Below the pieces are notes generated by a model. The model saw only the letters and a program-made list of their open reading frames with translations. It was not told where the DNA came from and did not search any database. Shown in pieces: positions 19,501 to 27,852 of a DNA stretch of 64,000 bases. The stretch is from Muribaculaceae bacterium Isolate-037 (Harlan) (GTDB lineage Bacteria > Bacteroidota > Bacteroidia > Bacteroidales > Muribaculaceae): assembly GCA_003762615.1 (NCBI GenBank), contig RIAZ01000005.1, positions 62,001 to 126,000 of the forward strand, written 5' to 3'. A program made the position numbers and the translations under genes. Each line of letters opens with the position of its first letter. Within the stretch, counting starts at the first letter, position 1.

Positions 19501-22500
19501 ATTTCTCAAAACCGCAGACTACAGATGATGTCGTGATACGAATCATGGCATCAAATGAACGTTTGGATGAGAATGGTAATGAGAATCCGAATTATAAGGA
19601 GAAAGAGATTTTCCGTAAAGAATATGGCTGGGAGGATATTGTAGATTCTGATATAGTCGCTGATGTGACTAATGTTGAGCGTTTGCCGAACATCAGTTTC
19701 ATAATCTCCTCAACATCCAATGTTGATTGGTCTGCTATCAAGTGGAGTCCCAAAGTTTTGTATAAGGACTCAACCGGGATAGACCAGAATATCAAAATTG
19801 GGCCACATTACCTGACATATGCGAAGATGGACATGGAAGGAAAATCAAAGTCGTTCCTTCCAACTGATACATTGGTGACGGTAAAACCTGAAATTGTTTT
19901 CGGAAACACTTCTGTTTCAGGAAATCTAATCCTAACAGTAAAGGCTACCGATAGGTTAATAGCAAAAAAAGACTTTACGGTTGTAAATGGTGTGATAACT
20001 CCGGACTCACTGGAACTTAAAAATATAGGTACCGATAATGTTTGGTTTGAGTATTCATACCCGGAGACATTATCGACATCCATTGTTTCAAGTGCAGTTT
20101 CAATAAGGAGAGGTCTGTCTATATTACCGGAAACCATTGATGCCGGCTTCTATTCCTACGGACAGGACGAAGGCTTCGGTATGCTTTATCGTGGCTGGGG
20201 CGGATTTGTCTATAATGCGTCTGAGGGACGATATGCCAAACCGATTGATGAATCCCTCTTGAAACTCCCGGAGGATGAAAACGCAAAAGTCGATCCTTTG
20301 ACTTTGCCGTTTACCCCCATTGGAACTGATCAGATAAATCTTGACCGCTGGGTAGGTCAGCATAGCTCAATTTATCTTACCGCTGACGAAATGTCTTCAG
20401 CCCGACTTGCAGAGCAGGATGTGGTATTAACAAATCCTTTGGATAATGATGTTGACATTGCTGGAATATCCGGTGAGCATTTGCAGGGTACAGGTGCAGC
20501 CGCAGTTACACAGGTGTCATCAAGCAAAAGCACTGTTACGCAATCCGGAGCAATGGGTATAACCTACAGTGATGCTAATGGTTCAGGAAAGTCAGAAGTT
20601 TCCATGATGGATATGAATGGTGACGGTTATCCTGATATTATTGCGGGAGGAACAATCCAATACACCAATACTTTGGGTGGATTAAGCGGTGAGAAATTAG
20701 GAGGAATTGGCAATACTAATTCTGACAACGCCTCACAAAGTTGGGGATATGGTGGCAGTCCTGTTGCATCTGTTTCGAATATCGTTAATATGACAAAAGG
20801 GAGCGGTAATACGACCACTGGCACTTCTGGAGAAGCTTCTAAAAATTCAGAAGGTAACAGATTAACCAATATTCTTGCCAAAGTCTCCATTTCCGGAGGT
20901 GTACCCAAGAATACAGATGAAACAGTTGAAGGTTTTGTGGATGTCAACGGCGACGGACTTCCTGATAAGGTTTTGTCTGACAAGAAAGTCCGGCTTAATT
21001 ATGGCTATTCATTCTCCGAACCTATCGACTGGGATTTGGATAAGATTCAAAGTGGAAAGAGCCTTTCATATAGTGCCGGCGCCGGAGGCGGTAGCGGTGA
21101 CATTGGTATGGGGGGACAGATCAAGAAAGGAGACAAAAGCATTGATAAGGCCTCAAGCAGTTTTTCTGCCGGATTCGGTATTGTAACTTCAGAAATGGAG
21201 GAAGAATACAACCTGCTTGATGTCAATTCAGATGGATTACCTGATAAGGTCTGGAAAACAGATAATGGACTGATGATTGCATTGAATACTGGTAATGGTT
21301 TCGATACTCCATTCCAGTGGAAAGGTGCATCAAAAATCAATGAATCAGCATCAACATCAGAGTCTGTAAATGCTGCTTTTACCGTATCAATCAATATCCC
21401 GATTATCAGTATTAAAATTTCCACAAATCCGGGATTCTCAACTGGCCATAGCATCAACCGTCCAAAATATAGTCTTCAGGATGTTGACGGCGACGGTTAT
21501 CTTGATATCGTAGAATCTGACAAGGAGAGTGAGCTGAAAGTCACCCGATCGGCTATCGGTCGTACCAATATGCTCAAATCTGTCACCAATTCAATAGGTG
21601 GACGCTTTGAACTTGACTATGCGCACTCTACTCCGACCTACGGACTCCCCGGTGGCAAGTGGGTTATGTCGGCACTGACTGTTGACGACGGCATCCACGA
21701 CGACGGCCCGTTGATGAAGACGGCGTTTGAATATGCCGACGGCAACCGTGACCGCCATGAACGCGACTTCCTCGGCTTCGGCAAGGTCATCACAAAGAGC
21801 CTTGACACCGAAAACGGTGCAAGCGTTTACCGTCAGGCCGTTCAGGAATTTGTAGTTGATAACTATTACACATCCGGCAACCTTGTGGCCTCTTACGTCA
21901 CTGACGCTTCGGGCAACAAGTTCACCGAGACCGTCAACGAGTATGACGCTTATAGTGTGACGGCAAATGCCGATGATTACTCTTTCGTTCAGAAAGATGT
22001 AATTTACAGCGACCGTGCTTCCGCATTTGTTCCCTTGCGTTATACAGCCAACAAACAATATGAGGGAGCATCTTCCGGTGTGACCATTTCTGAGGCATGG
22101 AACGAGTATTATCTCAACGGCTACCACGGTGAGCTTAAATCCTACCGTTACAGCGACAAGGGAACACTCGGCAGCAATGGAGGCGGTGCATACGACTATG
22201 CAACGAACATCCAGTACACATCCAACAGTGGAAAACATATCTTCGGGCTTCCAACCAATGTTGTTGTGACCGGAGGTGATGGCACTATGTATCATAATGT
22301 GTCGGCAACCTACGATACAAAATATCCCAACCATCTCACTCAGGTTTCACAGCAGCTCGGCAACGGTACGGCTGTCACCGACTACAAGTATGACCGTTAC
22401 GGCAACATCACGCAGAAGACCCTTCCGGCAAATGCCACAGGACAGCGTATGTGGTACAAGTACCGCTACGAGCCGGAGATGAATATGTACGTCGAGCGTA

Positions 22501-25500
22501 TCGACGATGCTTGGGGTTATCGCAGCGAGGCCGGTAATTTCGATTATCGTTATGGTATCGCACTTGAACGTCGTGACCATAACAATTTCTATTACGAGAC
22601 AGAGATTGACAACGTGGGCCGTGTCACCAAAGTGCGCGGGCCTAACGAACTTGCGACAGGTGTTCCTTACATCATAGCATTTGAGTATAAGCCCAAGGCA
22701 GAGTTCGGTGAATCCGGTATATCCGCTCCAGCTTATGCCGTCACCAAGCACTACGACTCCCAGCATCCGGGCGATGATCTTGAGACTGTCACTTTCGTTG
22801 ACGGCTTCGGTCGCCCCGTGCAGGTCAAGAAAGATGGTGTTGTAACAACCGCTTCCAAGGGTTCGGGCGCATCCGACCAGACAGTGATGATTGTCAGCGG
22901 ACGCAATGTCTATGACGCATTCGGTCGTGTCGCCAAGGCTTACTATCCCGTAACTGAAGGGACAGGTTCAAAGGCATCGTTTAATACCGCATTTGACAGC
23001 GAAGACCCGACAATAACGGCATACGATGTTCTTGACCGCGCTCTGACCGTAACCCTTCCTGACGGTTCAAGAACAAATTATACCTATTCATTGGATGGCA
23101 CCGCTCTTGTCACTGATGTGGAGGATGCTTTGAATAATCATCAGCTGAACTATACCAATGGAAGCGGAAAGACCGTCAAGTCTATCCAACAGGGAGGTCC
23201 CGATGGTGAAATCACGACCACATTTGAATATGACGGAATCCAGCGACTTGTAAAAGTCACCGATACCGAGGGCAACCAGACACTTTCCACCTACGATATG
23301 GGCGACCGCCGCACGGAGGTCAACCATCCCGCAAGCGGAATCACATCGTTCACCTACGACGCTCTCGGCAACGTGCTGACCAAGCAGACGGCAAACATGG
23401 CTGAGGAAGGAAAGATGATAACCTACACCTACGACTATCACCGTCTGACAGGTATCAGCTATCCTGACCATCCTGAGAACAATGTCAAGTATTACTATGG
23501 TGGCCGCAACGCATCCCACAACCGCATCGGTCGTCTGATGCTTCGCGAGGATGGTACCGGAGCGATAGAATACTTCTACGGCAAGATGGGCGAGGTGACA
23601 AAGACACGCCGCACTCTCATCGTTCCGAATCAAGCTATCGCAACCTACGTCACCCAGTGGACTTACGACAGCCACAACCGTCTTGTTGAGATGATCTATC
23701 CTGACGAGGAGAAGATAACATACTCCTACAATCTCGGTGGGCTTCTTGAAAAAGTCCGTGGCGAGAAGTCATACGGTTATGACTACATCACCAAGTTAGG
23801 CTATGACAAGTTTGAGCAGCGCAGCTATCTGAAGTATTGCAACGGTGCTGAGACTTTCTACACCTACGACAACCGTCGCCGTCTCAGCAATCTCGCCGTG
23901 AACAGCGGAGGTACGTCTATCATGGACAATGCCTATACGTTTGACGTAGTGAGCAATGTTCTTTCGGTGGTAAACGGTGCTTCGCTTCCGCAGAGTGGAA
24001 ATGCAGGAGGTCAGATGTCTCACAGCTATACATACGATGGACTGTACCGCCTTGCATCGGCAACCGGCACATACACCGGGGCTGACAGCAAATCTGCGTC
24101 CTATACCCTCAACATGGGCTATGACAATATGCACCGTATAACTTCCAAACGTCAGCATTTGACGCAGGACAACGTTCAGTTCAACGGTACCCTCAATGTC
24201 GGCTACGACCTCTCCTATACTTACAGCACGGAAGAAGGCAAGAAATTCCAGCTTGAAAGTGTAAAGGATGTTAATTACCGCACTGAGGAGACCCCGGAAG
24301 GGAACAATGTCGAAAACGGACACGTTTATACATACGACAAGAATGGAAACCTTGTATATGTAAACACGAGCCGTATGATGAACGACGGACATAAGGACAA
24401 CAGTGTAGGTGAACGCAAACTCATCTGGGACGAGGAGAACCGTCTGCTTTCAGTGGACGACAACGGTTTCGTGTCCAACTATTGGTATGATGCCGATGGT
24501 GAGCGTACCGTGAAGACGTCCGGCGAAAGCGATCAGGTCTATGTCAACGGAGTATTCTCCGGCGGCTCGACAAACACCGCCAAATTCTCGCTCTATGTCA
24601 GTCCTTACCTTGTCGCCAATCAGGGCGGTCGCTACACTAAGCATATCTACGCAGGCTCACAGAGGATTGTGTCGAAGGTCGGCGATTTCGCCTCCTACGG
24701 CTCAGACCCGCGCCGCATAGAGTATGCAGGCAGCGAGACTGACGGACTCTCGGTTGACTACAAGTCCAAGTACACCGCACAGCAACAGGTAATCAAAGAC
24801 CACTACACGTTCTTTGATGTTCCCTACAACGGCACGGACAACAACAATTATGCCGATGGCGAGGGATTCTGCTGCAATGATGGCACGTTGGAGGCTGCTC
24901 AGGCCAAGGCAATGAGGAAGGCTCAGAGCCGCGCGGTTGCCAAGTCTTTCAAAGACCCCGACAACTACGAGAATCTCCAGTTCTTCTATCATCCCGACCA
25001 TCTCGGTAGCTCCAGTTTCATCACCAATCTTGACGGTGAAGTGGTGCAGCACATCGAGTACGTTCCTTTTGGCGAAGTCTTCATAGAGGAGCGCAACAGC
25101 GTATGGAACACTCCTTATCTATTCAACGCAAAAGAATTTGATGAGGAGACTGGTCTGTACTACTACGGTGCTCGCTACTATGAACCACGCCTTAGCCTTT
25201 GGATGTCAACGGATCCATTACAAGAGGATTTTCCTAACTATACATCTTATATGTATACATACAATAATCCTATTAAATTTGTGGATTATGATGGACAAAG
25301 CGGAGAGGTAGTCTATGATGAGAAGACCGGAGTCGCAACTGTTACAGCAAAACTGTATTTTTACGGTGGTGCTGCCAATTCTGAATTATCTGGGAAAATT
25401 GCGGCTGGAATCGCTTCACAATGGAATGGTGCTCACGCTAGTATTGACTATAAGGGGAAACAGTATAAGGTTAAATTCAAGATTTTCTACGAGACTGTTA

Positions 25501-25967
25501 CGGAAAAGGAGGCTTTTAAGTTAGCAAATGACAATACAAGTGCGAAGAATAATTTCATTAGAGTTGAGAATGGACCTGAAGGTGATTCAAGTTATACATT
25601 ATCGGATGGTCGCTATGGTGGAGGTAATTCATTTTGGTTTAACACCAAGGATGATTTGGGTAGCACGACTACCGCTGCTCATGAGTTCGGACATGGACTT
25701 GGATTATCCCATCCAGAAAAGGATCTAAGTAATGAAACTAGTCGTCCGGATATTATGATTCCGCGCCAAACTCCATATGGAAAATTTTGGTCAATTAAAA
25801 ATAAAGGAGGTAAACGAGTTGTCAATCCAAACGCACGACGAGTGACGCCCCAAAATGTTGATGATGCTTATATGGAGAATTTTGGAAATAATAAGTATGC
25901 TACAGTTCGAAATGTAATTTTCGACAAGACGGGAACAAAGAAATATTATCCTAGTAGAAAGAAATGA
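16599..25967 (+). CDS. Giant SpvB/FG-GAP/Rhs polymorphic toxin with C-terminal metzincin-like protease
   Basis: 3122 residues. An N-terminal signal or membrane segment (MKRIYKIAVATVILSAVGLS) is followed by an SpvB-type domain (about 259-330, LQYAFEMPPARNGMAPS). FG-GAP/VCBS-like repeats recur as DINGDGLVDLV, DMNGDGYPDII, DVNGDGLPDKV and DVDGDGYLDIV. Rhs/YD repeats fill about 1990-2800. The Rhs core ends with YHPDHLGSSSFIT, ETGLYYYGARYYEPRL and YNNPIKFVDYDG near residue 2895. The last 225 residues are the variable toxin: HEFGHGLGLSH (3028-3038, zinc-binding HExxHxxGxxH) and a downstream DIMIP that fits a Met-turn. The toxin part is visibly more AT-rich than the Rhs core, as expected of a swapped tip. 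Likely substrate is an unknown protein of a competitor. The next ORF overlaps by 4 bp and is the likely immunity gene. Confidence 0.92.
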   Translation: MKRIYKIAVATVILSAVGLSGAWFLSGSSAEAGNSPGNDGISISSESTGISPGKTEVMESDSSPQQKGKVASCNTKTGATVIETDSNNKSEQAKAYKNPADGSVSKYFTAQKSDSISVAGGSLAVAEGRMLRSVNLSISAVDSIDLPELDFAMCNVTGESDGYRFLPHGTHFTEEGATIRLKYDRTRIPSGYTEDDIRTFYYDTDKGHWVALDRVKVDKELACVVSKTTHFTDMINGVIQAPESPETEGFAPTMMNDIKAAAPTAKLNIIAPPSANNRGSANLQYAFEMPPARNGMAPSLGISYNSDGGNGWLGHGWDLSVPSITLDTRWGVPRYNLEEETETYSLSGSMLSTMDDNGAMSVAHRGDRIARKADRQFYTRQGGDFSRIIRKGDSPANYYWEVTDKQGVVYTYGGEGAVLKGTITDINGNTREVISEWKLRRVEETHGDWIEYEYATADEAVRGGLNAKAIYLTKVSAGNTGEEPHTVVTFTSGKEKRQKTNNARYGYLTSSNRLLEKVSIDFMGEGLRSYAFSYVDGAFHKDMLESVRQYDDSGNEFAFQTFDYYDDVQSGNGYVPFSSESETWNTHNDGLDAGFINPLQVAGGRFSDKPTALGGTTSTSTSGSFYVGVGPSDFSAWKSNTVGGSYNYSSDNSKGLSTFIDLNGDGLPDKVYRKNGALYYRPQIRTDENGEIVYGDPIRVVGISNFSTTKSSTNSGGGKAVVGWQALTAQFGVDASKTKTKVTEYFSDINGDGLVDLVSNGKVYFNHIEYDAQGNAVPTFTLSSADTPSPIIYGGKIDTSVIEIDPNEQAELVASSPMEDMVRVWVAPKAGVINISGEVSLITPTGDYDADEYEKADGVRVAIQKGGSELWSMSISKGDASIHNAIAQSVPVNKNDRIYFRVQSGNTELSNGAFDNVKWTPVITYTGAGELMPNSLSSVEYKLSDGAIYDVNTIVNVDDGCDFSISGHFSKPQTTDDVVIRIMASNERLDENGNENPNYKEKEIFRKEYGWEDIVDSDIVADVTNVERLPNISFIISSTSNVDWSAIKWSPKVLYKDSTGIDQNIKIGPHYLTYAKMDMEGKSKSFLPTDTLVTVKPEIVFGNTSVSGNLILTVKATDRLIAKKDFTVVNGVITPDSLELKNIGTDNVWFEYSYPETLSTSIVSSAVSIRRGLSILPETIDAGFYSYGQDEGFGMLYRGWGGFVYNASEGRYAKPIDESLLKLPEDENAKVDPLTLPFTPIGTDQINLDRWVGQHSSIYLTADEMSSARLAEQDVVLTNPLDNDVDIAGISGEHLQGTGAAAVTQVSSSKSTVTQSGAMGITYSDANGSGKSEVSMMDMNGDGYPDIIAGGTIQYTNTLGGLSGEKLGGIGNTNSDNASQSWGYGGSPVASVSNIVNMTKGSGNTTTGTSGEASKNSEGNRLTNILAKVSISGGVPKNTDETVEGFVDVNGDGLPDKVLSDKKVRLNYGYSFSEPIDWDLDKIQSGKSLSYSAGAGGGSGDIGMGGQIKKGDKSIDKASSSFSAGFGIVTSEMEEEYNLLDVNSDGLPDKVWKTDNGLMIALNTGNGFDTPFQWKGASKINESASTSESVNAAFTVSINIPIISIKISTNPGFSTGHSINRPKYSLQDVDGDGYLDIVESDKESELKVTRSAIGRTNMLKSVTNSIGGRFELDYAHSTPTYGLPGGKWVMSALTVDDGIHDDGPLMKTAFEYADGNRDRHERDFLGFGKVITKSLDTENGASVYRQAVQEFVVDNYYTSGNLVASYVTDASGNKFTETVNEYDAYSVTANADDYSFVQKDVIYSDRASAFVPLRYTANKQYEGASSGVTISEAWNEYYLNGYHGELKSYRYSDKGTLGSNGGGAYDYATNIQYTSNSGKHIFGLPTNVVVTGGDGTMYHNVSATYDTKYPNHLTQVSQQLGNGTAVTDYKYDRYGNITQKTLPANATGQRMWYKYRYEPEMNMYVERIDDAWGYRSEAGNFDYRYGIALERRDHNNFYYETEIDNVGRVTKVRGPNELATGVPYIIAFEYKPKAEFGESGISAPAYAVTKHYDSQHPGDDLETVTFVDGFGRPVQVKKDGVVTTASKGSGASDQTVMIVSGRNVYDAFGRVAKAYYPVTEGTGSKASFNTAFDSEDPTITAYDVLDRALTVTLPDGSRTNYTYSLDGTALVTDVEDALNNHQLNYTNGSGKTVKSIQQGGPDGEITTTFEYDGIQRLVKVTDTEGNQTLSTYDMGDRRTEVNHPASGITSFTYDALGNVLTKQTANMAEEGKMITYTYDYHRLTGISYPDHPENNVKYYYGGRNASHNRIGRLMLREDGTGAIEYFYGKMGEVTKTRRTLIVPNQAIATYVTQWTYDSHNRLVEMIYPDEEKITYSYNLGGLLEKVRGEKSYGYDYITKLGYDKFEQRSYLKYCNGAETFYTYDNRRRLSNLAVNSGGTSIMDNAYTFDVVSNVLSVVNGASLPQSGNAGGQMSHSYTYDGLYRLASATGTYTGADSKSASYTLNMGYDNMHRITSKRQHLTQDNVQFNGTLNVGYDLSYTYSTEEGKKFQLESVKDVNYRTEETPEGNNVENGHVYTYDKNGNLVYVNTSRMMNDGHKDNSVGERKLIWDEENRLLSVDDNGFVSNYWYDADGERTVKTSGESDQVYVNGVFSGGSTNTAKFSLYVSPYLVANQGGRYTKHIYAGSQRIVSKVGDFASYGSDPRRIEYAGSETDGLSVDYKSKYTAQQQVIKDHYTFFDVPYNGTDNNNYADGEGFCCNDGTLEAAQAKAMRKAQSRAVAKSFKDPDNYENLQFFYHPDHLGSSSFITNLDGEVVQHIEYVPFGEVFIEERNSVWNTPYLFNAKEFDEETGLYYYGARYYEPRLSLWMSTDPLQEDFPNYTSYMYTYNNPIKFVDYDGQSGEVVYDEKTGVATVTAKLYFYGGAANSELSGKIAAGIASQWNGAHASIDYKGKQYKVKFKIFYETVTEKEAFKLANDNTSAKNNFIRVENGPEGDSSYTLSDGRYGGGNSFWFNTKDDLGSTTTAAHEFGHGLGLSHPEKDLSNETSRPDIMIPRQTPYGKFWSIKNKGGKRVVNPNARRVTPQNVDDAYMENFGNNKYATVRNVIFDKTGTKKYYPSRKK

Positions 25968-26404
25968 AATTTTGCAAGTTCTCATACATGGTATTTCTAA
26001 CATTGTTTGCTTGTAGCAACGCAAACAATGTTAGAAATGAGGTTGATCCCCAAGAGAAACAAGATTCTACCGAATCTATTTCACGTTATGACAATCTTCA
26101 TTCGATGATTGAAACGTGGAAGAATGATAGTTGTGGCTGCCTTAAAAAACGGACTTTTGAAATGGCTGATTCAATTATATCAAAATCTCATCTAATTGGT
26201 CAGCCAATTGAAAATGTTAGGTTTCTCTTAGGGAAAGAAAATAATATTGTAAAAGAAGCTAATGGAACTATACATCTCTATTATCTTATTAATTCAATTT
26301 GCGATTCAAACGGAATTGTTGTTGGAGATAAAAGTTCTATAGAGCTGATATTCAATCCTGACGGGATACTAATCGAGTTCCCAGATTGGATTCAAATAGA
26401 ATAA
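25964..26404 (+). CDS. Lipoprotein, likely immunity protein to the metzincin toxin
   Basis: 146 residues with a lipoprotein signal (MVFLTLFACSNA, Cys at about 17). The C-terminal half (LIGQPIENVRFLLGKENN followed by a beta strand, SIELIFNPDGILIEF) resembles the small SmpA/BamE-like inhibitor fold. Its start overlaps the toxin stop (ATGA), it shares the AT-rich composition of the toxin tip, and a terminator follows at once. A periplasmic lipoprotein is the right place to block an incoming protease. Function is inferred from position; no binding residues are known. Confidence 0.7.
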   Translation: MKFCKFSYMVFLTLFACSNANNVRNEVDPQEKQDSTESISRYDNLHSMIETWKNDSCGCLKKRTFEMADSIISKSHLIGQPIENVRFLLGKENNIVKEANGTIHLYYLINSICDSNGIVVGDKSSIELIFNPDGILIEFPDWIQIE

Positions 26405-26408
26405 CGCT

Positions 26409-26452
26409 AAAAGTATGGGGTTGTATCGTAATTGACGCAGCCTCATACTTTT
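26409..26452 (+). terminator. Terminator of the Rhs-immunity operon
   Basis: AAAAGTATGGGG at 26409-26420 pairs with CCTCATACTTTT at 26441-26452 with one G-U pair. The right arm ends in a T run. It lies 5 bp after the immunity stop. Confidence 0.75.
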
Positions 26453-26475
26453 AATATCAAAACGGTTTTGAAAAA

Positions 26476-26703
26476 TTATTTCATTTTGCCTTGTGTTGGA
26501 TTTATTGCGTCGAAATACAATATAATATGCCTTTCTATGTGGATATTCATTTTGCGATATTGATTCAGAGATATCGCAATGTTTTCAATGTAGATTGGGT
26601 TAATGTATATCAGAGTTCCTGAAACCCCATAGGTTCTTTTGCTCATAAAGTAAACTTCTTCAATCATAAGGTAGTTAATACCATAATTTTCTTGCAAATC
26701 ATC
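26476..26703 (-). pseudogene. Fragment of a TetR-family gene (C-terminal part)
   Basis: Read leftwards from 26703, the text DDLQENYGIN matches DDLQQNYGID of the intact TetR gene at 26905-27444, and LIYINPIYIENIAISL matches LIDLNRVYIQNIGHLF at its end. The N-terminal DNA-binding part and part of the middle are missing. A 73-codon frame remains open by chance of recent decay. It is a duplicated and broken copy. Confidence 0.7.
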
Positions 26704-26721
26704 TATGGCCCATGCCTATAC

Positions 26722-26868
26722 GGACATACCTATCAGTGTGACAAAAATGGCAATCTCATAAATACAAATAGGGGTAGGTCTGACGGTCATAGTGACAACA
26801 ACGTCGGTGAGCACAAACTCATCTGATGAACATATTCAGATAAACGATTAATAAAGGCATTTGCTGAA
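26722..26868 (+). pseudogene. Orphan Rhs gene fragment
   Basis: The translation GHTYQCDKNGNLI, then DGHSDNNVGEHKLI followed by TGA TGA, matches GHVYTYDKNGNLV, then DGHKDNSVGERKLI of the intact Rhs protein (codons from 24318). It is a stop-broken scrap of an older Rhs cassette, abutting the TetR scrap on the other strand. Confidence 0.75.
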
Positions 26869-26904
26869 TAATGAGTTCAGCCTATTCTTTGTATTTAATA
26901 CTAA

Positions 26905-27444
26905 TCACAGAGACAAATCCAACGATTCTATAAACAGATGCCCGATATTCTGAATATAAACCCGGTTCAGATCTATCAGTGTACTTGTCCGACCTCCGAC
27001 TATCTGGCTCATATATTCCTGTTCCAGCTTCATGGAATCATTGATCTTTGTAGAGAATCCTTCATAATGCTTTGACCCCTGTATAAAGATATTGAACAAT
27101 GCCTGGGATGGATTATCTATACCATAGTTCTGCTGCAAATCATCTCTGACTCGCTCAAAAGGAGTTTTGTATTTCTGATGGAATTTCGATATGGTGCATT
27201 TGCTCAATTTCTCCCAGGCTTTTTCAGACATTTCAAACACAGGAAAGAAAAGCTCATCCATAATGCAATGGAACAGATTATGCTTGTTCTTATAATGATA
27301 GGCAATCGCCCCCTTTGTCTGTGTTATTGCTTTTTCAAGCTCCAATACAGATATAGCATCCCAACTACCCGTCGCCAAAAGAGGATAGCATTGCTTGAGA
27401 ATCTCTGCCCGGGTCTTCAATGATTTTTCTCTACGTTGTGACAT
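26905..27444 (-). CDS. TetR-family transcriptional regulator
   Basis: 179 residues. The N-terminal HTH (KTRAEILKQCYPLLATGSWDAISVLELEKA, then TKGAIAYHYKNKHNLFHCIM) has the GAIYYHFKNKEDLF-type recognition helix. The C-terminal ligand domain is not recognised. It faces the Rhs locus, and a broken copy lies between the two, so it may belong to the toxin locus. Its target is unknown. Confidence 0.85.
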   Translation of the reverse strand: MSQRREKSLKTRAEILKQCYPLLATGSWDAISVLELEKAITQTKGAIAYHYKNKHNLFHCIMDELFFPVFEMSEKAWEKLSKCTISKFHQKYKTPFERVRDDLQQNYGIDNPSQALFNIFIQGSKHYEGFSTKINDSMKLEQEYMSQIVGGRTSTLIDLNRVYIQNIGHLFIESLDLSL

Positions 27445-27777
27445 GTCATAATACCATAATTACATGTAAAAGCCGTTCAGCAAGAATTATCAAGGGAAAG
27501 AAAGGGAAACGGACCTTTCCACCATAGGTTAAGCTGCCACATTTGGCAACCCACATATAATGATGAAGTCCTAAGTATATTGAAAATTCTGCCGACCAAC
27601 CGGATAAGACAGTAATCTGTCAATAATCCCATATACAAAGTTAACTCATAAATTTCAAAAAAACAATCACAATCGTGGTCTTCTATGAACATTTTGTCAT
27701 TCTAAATTGAATAAATATCACTCCTTGGTATATAACATGGATATTTTATTGGATTTAAGTATTTAAAAGAAGCAGCA
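27445..27777. other. Intergenic, no gene seen
   Basis: AT-rich spacer between the TetR gene and the OmpA-type gene. A 71-codon minus frame is open but lacks coding features. Confidence 0.5.
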
Positions 27778-27807
27778 AGACAGCCCGACCTCACGGCCGA
27801 GCTGTCT
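27778..27807 (-). terminator. Terminator of the OmpA-type gene
   Basis: AGACAGC at 27778-27784 pairs with GCTGTCT at 27801-27807. On the minus strand the hairpin is followed by a T-rich tract (TGCTGCTTCTTTT). Confidence 0.6.
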
Positions 27808-27852
27808 AACAACTAAAGCAAAATCAACAATCTAATCTAACACTCAAACATA

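Noticed and set aside
21591..24392. Long minus-strand frames inside the Rhs gene
   Set aside because: They are antisense shadows of a gene with strong codon bias; no domains, no starts with context.
26476..26697. 73-codon minus ORF as a new small gene
   Set aside because: It matches the C-terminal part of the neighbouring TetR gene and lacks a complete domain, so it is a fragment.
27477..27692. 71-codon minus ORF downstream of the TetR start
   Set aside because: No domain, poor start context, cysteine- and leucine-rich chance translation of AT-rich spacer.
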